DNA from: Mycobacterium branderi
GTDB lineage: Bacteria > Actinomycetota > Actinomycetes > Mycobacteriales > Mycobacteriaceae
Assembly: GCF_010728725.1 (NCBI RefSeq)
Contig: NZ_AP022606.1
Coordinates: 124,001 to 188,000, forward strand
Reading direction: 5' to 3'
DNA: 64,000 nucleotides
Below the pieces are notes generated by a model. The model ran no database searches and was not told where the DNA came from. It saw only the letters and a program-made list of their open reading frames with translations. Shown piece by piece: positions 45,620-53,167 of the stretch. A program made the position numbers and the translations under genes. Within the stretch, counting starts at the first letter, position 1. Every line of letters starts with the position of its first letter.

Positions 45620-45639
45620 CTGACATATATACATGTCAG
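45620..45639. promoter_or_regulatory. Family-A operator, perfect copy 1
   Basis: CTGACAT-ATATAC-ATGTCAG, a perfect 7+7 palindrome with 6-bp spacer, 30 bp before the start of amidohydrolase copy A. The same arms and spacing occur before copy B (47896-47915). Probably a TetR operator. The other 180 bp up to 45823 contain no gene that I can support. Confidence 0.7.
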
Positions 45640-45823
45640 TTTGCTCCACGAAGCTCGTTCCGGTCAAGTACCCGTCCTGACTCAGAAGAGCCGGATGGCA
45701 TCTGAGGAAAAGAGATCGATGCCGGGTTGCCCATCGGTGCCGATCGAACCCGCACCACAGTCATTGTGGATGCGCAGAATCGGCCACCAATGTCGGCGAG
45801 GGGCGGTAATCAGATGGTCCGGG

Positions 45824-46345
45824 TCAGGGACAGATATCGGTTTGCCTGCCATCGAGGTGGTGCCGACGACGCCAAAGCCTTGAAACGCCTGGGACGTCGC
45901 CGAAATCGTCGCCGAGCGCTTTTCGCATCGCCTCCGTGAAATTGGGATCCGTGTAGAACCGCTCGGACGCGACCAACCCGTCTTCGAAGGTGAGGATCGT
46001 CAGATCGTGGCTGACGACGTCGGGCTCAAAACAGTCGAAATGGACTGCGACCTCGATGATCATCGAGTTCGGCGCCGCACCTACGATCCGTTGATCGGCG
46101 GATAGGGGCTGAGGCCCGGCGTACATCCGTCGATACATCTCGCGAACCGCTTTTCTGCCCTCCAGGCGCCACCCGACGTTCATGAGTTCGTAGACAGGAT
46201 GGGCGGCGACTGTTGCCATCGTTCCATCGAGATCCTGCTGCAATTCCATCAAACCGTGGCGGAAGAGCGCGGCCTGTAATCTCGCGACCTCCTCCGCGTC
46301 TACGGCGTCCAAACCTATCTCTGTGTGTTCCACAGTTTCCGACAC
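45824..46345 (-). CDS. SnoaL/NTF2-like protein
   Basis: A 173-aa protein with a cone-shaped NTF2/SnoaL fold pattern: LMELQQDLDGTMATVAAHPV, then GRKAVREMYRRMYAGPQPLS, VVSHDLTILTFEDGLVASER and FYTDPNFTEAM. Family members are isomerases, cyclases, dehydratases or ligand-binding proteins. GTG start 46345 has GAGGAGAG upstream; the in-frame ATG at 46393 lies before that site. It sits between the two duplicated amidohydrolases, 44 bp after copy B in the same direction, so it probably shares that transcript. Confidence 0.8.
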   Translation of the reverse strand: MSETVEHTEIGLDAVDAEEVARLQAALFRHGLMELQQDLDGTMATVAAHPVYELMNVGWRLEGRKAVREMYRRMYAGPQPLSADQRIVGAAPNSMIIEVAVHFDCFEPDVVSHDLTILTFEDGLVASERFYTDPNFTEAMRKALGDDFGDVPGVSRLWRRRHHLDGRQTDICP

Positions 46346-46389
46346 AGTGTTCTCTCCTCGTTGACTTCTAAAGCCCAAGTTGCGCAGTG

Positions 46390-47868
46390 TCATGCATTTT
46401 TAGCGCTGGTCGCCAGCGCTTTGAGCGCCCCAGCCCGGTCTTCCTCGAACGCCTGGTTCATTTGATCGATATTGAAGTTGACGGGCTTGTTGATCCCGGC
46501 GCGGAATTCGAAGTGCCTGATCAACTTTGGATCGACCGGCTGGCCATTGAACAGCTCGCCATGCAGCGGGCCGATGCGCTTGGCCGTCCTTTCTAACAGC
46601 GCCCGGTCCAGCCCGTAGAAATCGATTGCGTTCTCCCCCAAGATGGCCCGCGCCTCAACCTCAGGAACCGACCCGAGGGTCGTACGAATCCAGTCGTGCG
46701 TGTTGGGCCACGTCCCCTCGGTGTGCGGGTAATCGCTGCCGAACATCATCTTGTTCAGGCCGATTTCGTGACGCACTGCCACATCGCCGTAACGCATCAG
46801 CGAGGTCCCGACCGCACAATGACGCTGCCAGTACTCCGTGGGTGTCAACTTCAATGGACCCGGCTCCGCCGCATGCGCACGTTCCAGATAGGCCAGCGCC
46901 GCCGGCAGCCAATCGGCATGAATCTCGGAAAACACCACCTTCAACTTCGGGAACCGGTCGAACACCCCACCCCACATCAACTGCCACAACGGCCGACGCT
47001 CTGTGAACGATTCGAAGAACGCCGACAAGAACGAGTTTTTGGTCTCGCTGTCGCCGGCGGGATCGAACTTCGGAAGCATGTCGGGGTCGATCATCGACAC
47101 GTCATTCCCGTCCCCAGGCCCGCTGGTGTTGCCGAAGGCCTGCCGCGCCAACTCAGCAACCGCGCCCTGCGGGTTACCGAAACCGACGTGGATGTGCACC
47201 GCCAGGCCCAGGTCCTGACACGCCGCCCACATCGGGTCCCACCACGCGTCATAGAGCGGCGGCAAATCCCCCGGCGCTCCCGCGGTGTACGGCGGAAAGA
47301 TTGCGTAGAAACCGCACTCGCGCGCCCACACCATGTCAGCGACCGCGGCATCCCAATCCGGCCACGGATAAATGAACGGCACCCCCAACAAGCGCCCCGG
47401 AGCCTCCGAGCAGAAGTCCGCAAGGAAACGGTTGTGCGCGCGCGCCCCCGCCATCCGTAACTCATCCGAACACCGCGAGTTCGTCACATCGATAAACGGC
47501 GCGGGACCGATCGGTCCGAGCGGATGCAAGAATTCTGCGGCGATTCCCTCGGCCTCCACCTGACGCAGCCGCCACACCGGATCGAAAAAGCCGACCTCGC
47601 CGGCGTTCTGCACTACACCGCGCTTGTCGTACACCTCGAGAGCCTCCGGCGGGAACGGATACCCCTGCAGATCCACGACCTTGTTGATAAGCGCCATGTC
47701 ATTGAGGAAGTCGCCCCACGATCCGTAATACTTCGGATCCAGATATTCCTTGTACATCTTGGGCGGCAACGACACATGCGAGTCCGCCGAGACGATCGTG
47801 TATGGCCTCAATTCCGGACGCGACAGGGTGTTCGCATCAGCATTGCGTACATCAAAACTGGCTCGCAT
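46390..47868 (-). CDS. Amidohydro_2 family metal-dependent hydrolase, copy B
   Basis: A 492-aa close paralogue of the protein at 44091-45590. Shared landmarks: VSADSHVSLPPKMYK, DKRGVV, FFDPVWRLRQVEAEGI, WQLMWGGVFDRFPKLKV, MFGSDYPHTEGTWPNTHDWI. The main differences lie around residues 245-275 (AFGNTSGPGDGNDVSM), which may shape specificity. Start ATG 47868 follows GAGGAGGAG; the in-frame ATG 14 codons upstream overlaps the operator and is not favoured. A perfect family-A operator sits 28 bp upstream. Confidence 0.9.
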   Translation of the reverse strand: MRASFDVRNADANTLSRPELRPYTIVSADSHVSLPPKMYKEYLDPKYYGSWGDFLNDMALINKVVDLQGYPFPPEALEVYDKRGVVQNAGEVGFFDPVWRLRQVEAEGIAAEFLHPLGPIGPAPFIDVTNSRCSDELRMAGARAHNRFLADFCSEAPGRLLGVPFIYPWPDWDAAVADMVWARECGFYAIFPPYTAGAPGDLPPLYDAWWDPMWAACQDLGLAVHIHVGFGNPQGAVAELARQAFGNTSGPGDGNDVSMIDPDMLPKFDPAGDSETKNSFLSAFFESFTERRPLWQLMWGGVFDRFPKLKVVFSEIHADWLPAALAYLERAHAAEPGPLKLTPTEYWQRHCAVGTSLMRYGDVAVRHEIGLNKMMFGSDYPHTEGTWPNTHDWIRTTLGSVPEVEARAILGENAIDFYGLDRALLERTAKRIGPLHGELFNGQPVDPKLIRHFEFRAGINKPVNFNIDQMNQAFEEDRAGALKALATSAKNA

Positions 47869-47895
47869 CGAGGACTCCTCCTCGCGTCGATGCAT

Positions 47896-47915
47896 CTGAC
47901 ATAGCGTCATGTCAG
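47896..47915. promoter_or_regulatory. Family-A operator, perfect copy 2
   Basis: CTGACAT-AGCGTC-ATGTCAG, the same 7+7 palindrome and 6-bp spacer as at 45620, with a different spacer sequence. That shows selection on the arms. It is placed 28 bp before the start of amidohydrolase copy B, almost the same distance as for copy A. Confidence 0.7.
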
Positions 47916-48022
47916 CTTGCTGCGGCGGGAAGCGGGTGTCAAGCGTTATCCGTGATGTAGCGGGGTAACGTCAGCACCGCACGCAGGGGTTGCGCCGAGG
48001 AACCGCCGTAATCACCGCATTG

Positions 48023-48931
48023 TTAGAGCATCCGGATAGCTTCGGCGAGCAACTCAATTTGCCGAAACCAGTTCCCCACCAAGGTGACTGTCACCCGCTC
48101 AACTCCGGCCTCGCCTAGAGCGGCCAGCTCCTTGACGATCTCGGCCGGAGATCCGGTCGTCAACATCGCGTCGGCGACCTCGTACGGGAACCCATACATG
48201 CCAGCGGGGTCCGCCACGGCTTCCACAGCGGCGCGGCGATCGGGCATCGCCGGGTCGCCGGCGATCGAAGCCATCACAAACCCGGTGATGGTCGGCGTCG
48301 GCCGGCCCCTCCCCGCCGCCAGTTCCGTCAGCGTGTCGCGGACCCGAGCGATCTCGGCCGGCGGTAACGGCAGGCCGAACCAGCCGCCGGCGTCGACGGC
48401 CCGGTTCAGGGCCGGTGGCGATATTCCGCCCACCAGGATGGGTGGGACAGTGGCGCCGGGCAACAACCGGAATTCGACAGCATCCGGTCCCTGCGAAACA
48501 CGGCCCGAGATCAGATCAGGGAGCGTCCGTAGGGCCGCATCGGTCAATCGGCCGCGCTCGCGTCGGGAAACGCCCACGGCCCCCCAAGATTTCGGGTGAC
48601 GGTCCTCGCCGATACCGACACCGAGGATCACCCGGTCACCAGACAGGTACTGCAGCGAAGCGATCTGCTTGGCCACCCAGGCCACGGGACGCAGGGGAAG
48701 CACCATGACGCCGAAGCCCAGCTTGACCCGTTGGGTAGCGGCAGCCACCGAGGCAAGAACCGTGGTGCTCTCTAGGAAAGCCATCTGGCTGCCGGCAACC
48801 AATTGGTCGATCACCCACACCGATTCGAACCCGAGGCCCTCCGCCTGCCGGGCCGCGGCAATGACATCCTTGGGCACTTCCGCCGCCGGGCTAATGCTGG
48901 GCAGGAAAACCCCAATTTTCGGTCCAGACAT
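48023..48931 (-). CDS. LLM-class (luciferase-like) oxidoreductase
   Basis: A 302-aa luciferase-like TIM-barrel protein, probably F420- or flavin-dependent in this genus. Family segments: MSGPKIGVFLPSISPAAEVP, GLGFESVWVIDQLV, TQRVKLGFGVMVLPLRPVAW, then VAKQIASLQYLSGDRVILGV and GIGEDRHPKSWGAVGV. Start ATG 48931, after GGAAGG-type purines; the longer reading to 49066 is not favoured. It is divergent from the Rieske oxygenase gene. Substrate unknown; oxidation of an alcohol or reduction of an enone are common for the class. Confidence 0.88.
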   Translation of the reverse strand: MSGPKIGVFLPSISPAAEVPKDVIAAARQAEGLGFESVWVIDQLVAGSQMAFLESTTVLASVAAATQRVKLGFGVMVLPLRPVAWVAKQIASLQYLSGDRVILGVGIGEDRHPKSWGAVGVSRRERGRLTDAALRTLPDLISGRVSQGPDAVEFRLLPGATVPPILVGGISPPALNRAVDAGGWFGLPLPPAEIARVRDTLTELAAGRGRPTPTITGFVMASIAGDPAMPDRRAAVEAVADPAGMYGFPYEVADAMLTTGSPAEIVKELAALGEAGVERVTVTLVGNWFRQIELLAEAIRML

Positions 48932-49059
48932 GTTGTGCTCCTTGCCTTCTGGAAAGTCGTGGCGGATTAGTTGCAGGCCCGAAGCCGTCGACCGATTGCA
49001 CCGGTTGTACAGAGCAGCCGGCGCCCAGCCCTGAGGTCCCGACGAAAGGTTAGCGTAAT

Positions 49060-49079
49060 CAGACACTCAGCCATGTCAG
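49060..49079. promoter_or_regulatory. Degenerate family-A operator in the LLM / Rieske gap
   Basis: CAGACAC-N6-ATGTCAG: the right arm is exact and the left arm keeps GACA, with the same 6-bp spacing. It lies in the 253-bp divergent promoter region. It would tie the Rieske operon and the LLM gene to the same regulator as the amidohydrolases. The remainder of the gap shows no gene. Confidence 0.45.
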
Positions 49080-49184
49080 ATATGGTAACGTTCATCACAC
49101 CTGCGGTGGGTGCCGATTTTCCGCACGAGCAGCCGTGGCGGTCAGGACCAGTCCTGCCGCGAATCTAGGTGTGGGAGGAAAGTA

Positions 49185-50561
49185 GTGACCGGATCCGTCG
49201 TCGCGCCGGAAGCGCGCCTGTCCCCAGCCCAGCGCCTTGAAGCCGGTCCCATGGTCGCCGACCTCGACACCTCGAAATGGCCGATGAAGCTTGATCCCGA
49301 ACGCTACTGGTCGCAAGAATTCGCCGACCTCGAGCGCGACCGACTGTGGCCGCATGCCTGGCAGATCGCCTGCCACGAGTCTGAAATACCAGAGCCGGGT
49401 TACTGGTTCGAGTACACGCTGCTCGATCAGTCCTACTTGATCGTGCGCGGGAACGATAACGAGATCCGCGCTTTCGTTAACGCGTGCCGGCATCGTGGCA
49501 ACGCGTTGTGCGAAGGGCACGGCCACTCCGCACGCTTGACGTGCCCGTTCCACCTTTGGCAATACGAACTCGATGGCCGCCTCCGCAGAATCTCCGACGA
49601 GAAGGAGTTCGGCGCCTGCGACAAAGCGAACCTTGCGCTGATCCCGGTCCAGACCGGCCTCTTCGGCGGATTCGTATTCATCAATCCGGATCACAACGCT
49701 CCGTCGCTCGACGACTATCTGGGGGATGACGTCAAGGCGCTGCTAGAGCCCTACCGGATGGAAGAGCTAATCCCGCTGGGCTTCAACGTAAGCCAGTCTC
49801 TGGCTGCGAATTGGAAGGTCGGCATCGAAGCGTTCATCGAGCAGTACCACGTGCACGCAATCCACCCCCAGGTCCTGACGACAAGCGACGACCAGCAGAT
49901 GCACTACGGCTTCTTCGGCGACCACAACGTCTTCACCGTCGCCTACGCCGTCCCGAGCCCGCGCCTCGGCAAGGTCACGCCGGAGCGCATCGTCAAGGGT
50001 TTCGGTTCGATGGCCGAGGCGATCCAGGGCCCCGGCGCGCTAAACCCGATGGAAGAACTCGTCACGCCCTACCGCGACGAGGCCGGGAAAATCGCTTTTC
50101 CCCCGGGCATCTCGGTCCGGACCCTCTTCCAGCAGGCCAACCGGGCGGCGGCCGAGACCGATGGGCAAGACGTATCTGGCCTGACCGACAACCAGATGAG
50201 CGACGCCCACTCGTGGTTGCTGTTCCCGAACACAAGCATGGTTGTCCGCGCACGTGAAACGCTGCTTTTTCGGTTCCGCCCCGATCCCTCCGGCGACCCG
50301 AACCGCTGCATCTTCGACGTGGTCAACTATCAGTGGGTTCCCCCGAAGGATCGTGAAAAGCTTGCGACACCCCACAATTGGGTACCAGAGGACCACAGCC
50401 TCGGCCTCGTGCTTGACCAAGACAGGGAGCAGATTCCGCGTCAGCAGCGCGGCCTGCGCAACCGAGGGCTCAAGAAGGTCGTCTTCGCGCGCAACGAGGC
50501 CCGGATCGGCCACTTTCACCAAACGCTGAACCGATATCTCGGAATCGAGACGGCGAGTTAA
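49185..50561 (+). CDS. Rieske non-heme iron oxygenase, alpha subunit
   Basis: A 458-aa ring-hydroxylating-type oxygenase. Rieske ligands are CRH (101-103) and CPFH (120-123) about 17 residues apart. Mononuclear iron ligands lie in GIEAFIEQYHVHAIHP (His about 222 and 227), with a later Asp expected. It uses O2 and electrons from a reductase-ferredoxin chain, which is encoded directly downstream. No beta subunit gene is present, so an alpha-only oxygenase is implied. Start GTG 49185 follows GGGAGG. Substrate unknown; the catabolic neighbours suggest an aromatic or steroid-like compound (inference). Confidence 0.93.
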   Translation: MTGSVVAPEARLSPAQRLEAGPMVADLDTSKWPMKLDPERYWSQEFADLERDRLWPHAWQIACHESEIPEPGYWFEYTLLDQSYLIVRGNDNEIRAFVNACRHRGNALCEGHGHSARLTCPFHLWQYELDGRLRRISDEKEFGACDKANLALIPVQTGLFGGFVFINPDHNAPSLDDYLGDDVKALLEPYRMEELIPLGFNVSQSLAANWKVGIEAFIEQYHVHAIHPQVLTTSDDQQMHYGFFGDHNVFTVAYAVPSPRLGKVTPERIVKGFGSMAEAIQGPGALNPMEELVTPYRDEAGKIAFPPGISVRTLFQQANRAAAETDGQDVSGLTDNQMSDAHSWLLFPNTSMVVRARETLLFRFRPDPSGDPNRCIFDVVNYQWVPPKDREKLATPHNWVPEDHSLGLVLDQDREQIPRQQRGLRNRGLKKVVFARNEARIGHFHQTLNRYLGIETAS

Positions 50562-50568
50562 CGGTGCC

Positions 50569-51882
50569 ATGAGCAAGGCCGGCCCGGATGTCGTGATCGT
50601 TGGGGCGGGTCACGCAGGTGGTTCAGCCGCCATCGCCCTACGGCAATACGGATTCACCGGACCCATCACCCTTATCGGCGAGGAGGTTTCCGTCCCCTAT
50701 CAGCGCCCACCTCTGTCCAAAGCATGGTTGAAGGGCCAAGTCGATGCCGAGTCCCTGGCGCTGCGGCCGGCGAGTTTCTATCCCGAACACCACATCGATC
50801 TGCGCCTGAACCAGAAGGCGGTCAAGGTCGATCGCAAAACGAAAACCGTGCACACCAACACTGGTGGCACGGTCCACTACGAAAAGCTGATCCTGGCAAC
50901 CGGCGCGCGAGCCAGGCCCCTGCAGGCGCCTGGCGCCGACCTCTATGGGGTTATGTCCCTGCGTAATTCGGTGGATGCCGAGATGCTGAAGGCCTCTTTG
51001 GGCAAGGGCAAACGCCTGGCGGTCATCGGCGGTGGCTACATCGGCCTGGAGGCAGCCGCTTCGGCGCGCGCCCTGGCCGCCGAGGCGGTGGTGATCGAGG
51101 TGATGCCCCGGGTACTCGCGCGGGTAGCCTGCGAACAGTTGTCGACCTTCTTTCAGGACTATCATCGCGACCGCGGCGTGAGGTTCGAGTTGAACGTGGG
51201 CGTCGCCGGGTTCGAGGGCGTGCGGGGTCGCGTCACCGGCGTCAAGCTGTCCGACGGACGGGTGATCCCTTGCGACGCCGCCCTGGTCGGCATCGGCGCC
51301 ATTCCCAATGTGGAACTGGCGCAGGAGGCGGGCCTGGAATGCGCCGACGGCGTGGTCGTGGACGCGACGGCCCAGACCTCCGATCCTGACATCTTTGCGA
51401 TCGGCGATCTGACCCGCCGTCCCATGCCGCTGTACGACTGCGACGTTCGTTTGGAGAGCGTCTCCAACGCCTTGGAACAGGCCAGGCAGGCAGCAGCAAC
51501 CATCGTCGGCAAGCCGGCGCCACGGCCGGAAGTCACCTGGAACTGGTCTGACCAATATGACCTGAAACTCCAGATCGGCGGCCTTGCGCTGGATGCGGAC
51601 TCGAGCCTGCTGCGCGGAGATCCCGCGAGCGGCACATTCGCCATTTTCCACTTGAAGGGTGACGTGATCCGCGCCGTAGAAGCGGTCAACGCCGCGCGGG
51701 AATTCATGGTCGGCAAGCAGTTGATCGCGTCGCAGACGCCGATTGTGCGTGAACGGCTTAGGGATACGACGGTTTCGATGAAAGAGATTGCTGCCCAAAG
51801 CGATCCGAGGACGGCGAGAGAGAGCACATGGCCAAGATCACCTATATCGAACACAACGGCACCGAGCATGCTATCGACGTAA
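50569..51882 (+). CDS. FAD-dependent ferredoxin reductase with unusual C-terminal run-on
   Basis: A 437-aa pyridine nucleotide-disulfide oxidoreductase of the ferredoxin reductase (RHO reductase) type. FAD motif [37 protein letters not shown] motif [19 protein letters not shown] and the second FAD segment [16 protein letters not shown] are present. The family normally ends near MKEIAAQ. Here the frame runs on through [20 protein letters not shown] into the ferredoxin gene, a 55-bp overlap. It transfers electrons from NADH to the downstream ferredoxin for the Rieske oxygenase. ATG 8 bp after the oxygenase stop. Confidence 0.92.
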   Translation: MSKAGPDVVIVGAGHAGGSAAIALRQYGFTGPITLIGEEVSVPYQRPPLSKAWLKGQVDAESLALRPASFYPEHHIDLRLNQKAVKVDRKTKTVHTNTGGTVHYEKLILATGARARPLQAPGADLYGVMSLRNSVDAEMLKASLGKGKRLAVIGGGYIGLEAAASARALAAEAVVIEVMPRVLARVACEQLSTFFQDYHRDRGVRFELNVGVAGFEGVRGRVTGVKLSDGRVIPCDAALVGIGAIPNVELAQEAGLECADGVVVDATAQTSDPDIFAIGDLTRRPMPLYDCDVRLESVSNALEQARQAAATIVGKPAPRPEVTWNWSDQYDLKLQIGGLALDADSSLLRGDPASGTFAIFHLKGDVIRAVEAVNAAREFMVGKQLIASQTPIVRERLRDTTVSMKEIAAQSDPRTARESTWPRSPISNTTAPSMLST

Positions 51883-52151
51883 AAGCGGGTTTGTCGGTCA
51901 TGGAAGGGGCCGTGTTACACAACCTTCCTGGCATCGACGCGGAATGCGGCGGCGCTTGCTCCTGCGCCACATGCCATGTCTTCGTGGATGACGCGTGGCT
52001 GGCCAAAACCGGCGAGCGGACCGCCATGGAAGAATCCCTACTCGAGTTCGCCGAGGGTGTCGAGCCCAATTCGCGTCTGTCATGCCAGATCGAGGTCAGT
52101 GATGCCTTGGACGGACTGGTCTTGCGCATGCCCGAAAGCCAACAACACTAA
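51828..52151 (+). CDS. [2Fe-2S] ferredoxin
   Basis: A 107-aa adrenodoxin/putidaredoxin-type [2Fe-2S] ferredoxin. The cluster ligands are [14 protein letters not shown] (three Cys, Cx5Cx2C) and the distal Cys in [11 protein letters not shown]. This type serves P450s and Rieske oxygenases. It completes a three-gene oxygenase, reductase, ferredoxin operon. GAGAGAG precedes the ATG. It starts inside the reductase frame, so the two are translationally linked. It could also serve the P450 at 21913 (inference). Confidence 0.94.
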   Translation: MAKITYIEHNGTEHAIDVKAGLSVMEGAVLHNLPGIDAECGGACSCATCHVFVDDAWLAKTGERTAMEESLLEFAEGVEPNSRLSCQIEVSDALDGLVLRMPESQQH

Positions 52152-52194
52152 TTGCGCCCCGTTGACGACTCGGAGTCCGCTCTGAACCGAATTA

Positions 52195-52314
52195 TCAGTC
52201 GGCCGACCGAGTCCCGGGGAAGACAACTTCGATACTCAGCACCTCCCAGCCGGGCGGCAGATCAGGCGGGATATCGAATTCCTGAATCAAAAACCTAGAA
52301 GTTGCTTCGTTCAC
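52195..52314 (-). CDS. Possible 39-aa protein coupled to the crotonase gene
   Basis: A 39-codon reading that starts with GTG 52314, overlapping the crotonase stop by 4 bp (GTGA), and ends with TGA at 52197-52195. The product begins MNEATSRFLIQEFDIPPDLP and continues PGWEVLSIEVVFPG. It looks protein-like rather than random, without Arg/Pro bias. No family recognised. Start-stop overlap is the rule in this operon, which supports it, but such a short frame may be chance or the remnant of a longer gene. Confidence 0.4.
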   Translation of the reverse strand: MNEATSRFLIQEFDIPPDLPPGWEVLSIEVVFPGTRSAD

Positions 52315-53165
52315 GACATCGCGCCGTTCTTCGTTCGGAAGGTCCGCTGCATGAAAGCCGGGTCGATGATCATCCCGTGCACCTGTTGGTTGTGACTATG
52401 GCACAGCTGGTGGTAGGCAAACGATGTCTGCATCGCATTGACCCGCCCTTGGTTGTCCTGGGCGACGTTGACCGCCTCCTTGGCGAGTTGTAATGCAAAC
52501 AACGGCTTTTCGGCGATCCGCGATGCCAGCTGTAACGAGAACGACTCCAGCTCGGCGAGGGGCACGACGTGGTTCACCATGCCGAGCCGATGCACCTCCG
52601 CAGCGGTGAGGAAGTCGGAGGTGAACAACATCTCCTTGGCCTTACGGACGCCAACTTCGAATGGGTGATTGAAGAATTCGGCGCCGGAAACGCCCATCGA
52701 GACTGTGTTGTCCTGGAACAGTGCATCGTCGGCGGCGACGATCAGGTCGCACGGCCACACGAGCATAAGGCCGCCGGCGATGACCTTGCCCTGCACGGCA
52801 GCGATGGTCGGCTTCGGGAGGTTGCGCCACCGCTCAGATAGCCCGATATACATCTCCTTCTCGAAAGCCATCTGCGATTCGGCACCGGCGCAACCAAAGC
52901 CGCACCACGTGCCGACGCGCTGATGGTCGGCCACCACTTGCAGCGCGTCGCGCTCGCGCAGATCGTGTCCGGCGGAGAAGTGCGGGCCATTCGCGGCGAG
53001 GATGATGACACTGACCGAATCATCCTGTGCGGCAAGGTCGAATGCGTCGTTGAGCTCGTACAGCATGCGCATACTCTGCGCATTCCTGGCCTCGGGCCGG
53101 TTCAGGACGATCCGGGCGATCTTCTCGGCCGGCTGCTCGTAGAGGAGCGTCTCGAACTCTGTCAC
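52311..53165 (-). CDS. Crotonase-family protein lacking both classic catalytic Glu residues
   Basis: A 284-aa enoyl-CoA hydratase/isomerase-fold protein. The CoA-binding/oxyanion segment ANGPHFSAGHDLRERD and the helix AGGLMLVWPCDLIVAADDAL are clear, as is the LNRPEARNAQS start. In GGLMLVWPCD, Met occupies the place of the first catalytic Glu. The second position (DNTVSMGVSGAEF) also lacks the usual Glu. So a reaction other than simple hydration is likely. GTG start 53165, 2 bp after the aldehyde dehydrogenase stop. Last large gene of the catabolic operon. Confidence 0.87.
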   Translation of the reverse strand: MTEFETLLYEQPAEKIARIVLNRPEARNAQSMRMLYELNDAFDLAAQDDSVSVIILAANGPHFSAGHDLRERDALQVVADHQRVGTWCGFGCAGAESQMAFEKEMYIGLSERWRNLPKPTIAAVQGKVIAGGLMLVWPCDLIVAADDALFQDNTVSMGVSGAEFFNHPFEVGVRKAKEMLFTSDFLTAAEVHRLGMVNHVVPLAELESFSLQLASRIAEKPLFALQLAKEAVNVAQDNQGRVNAMQTSFAYHQLCHSHNQQVHGMIIDPAFMQRTFRTKNGAMS

Positions 53166-53167
53166 GG

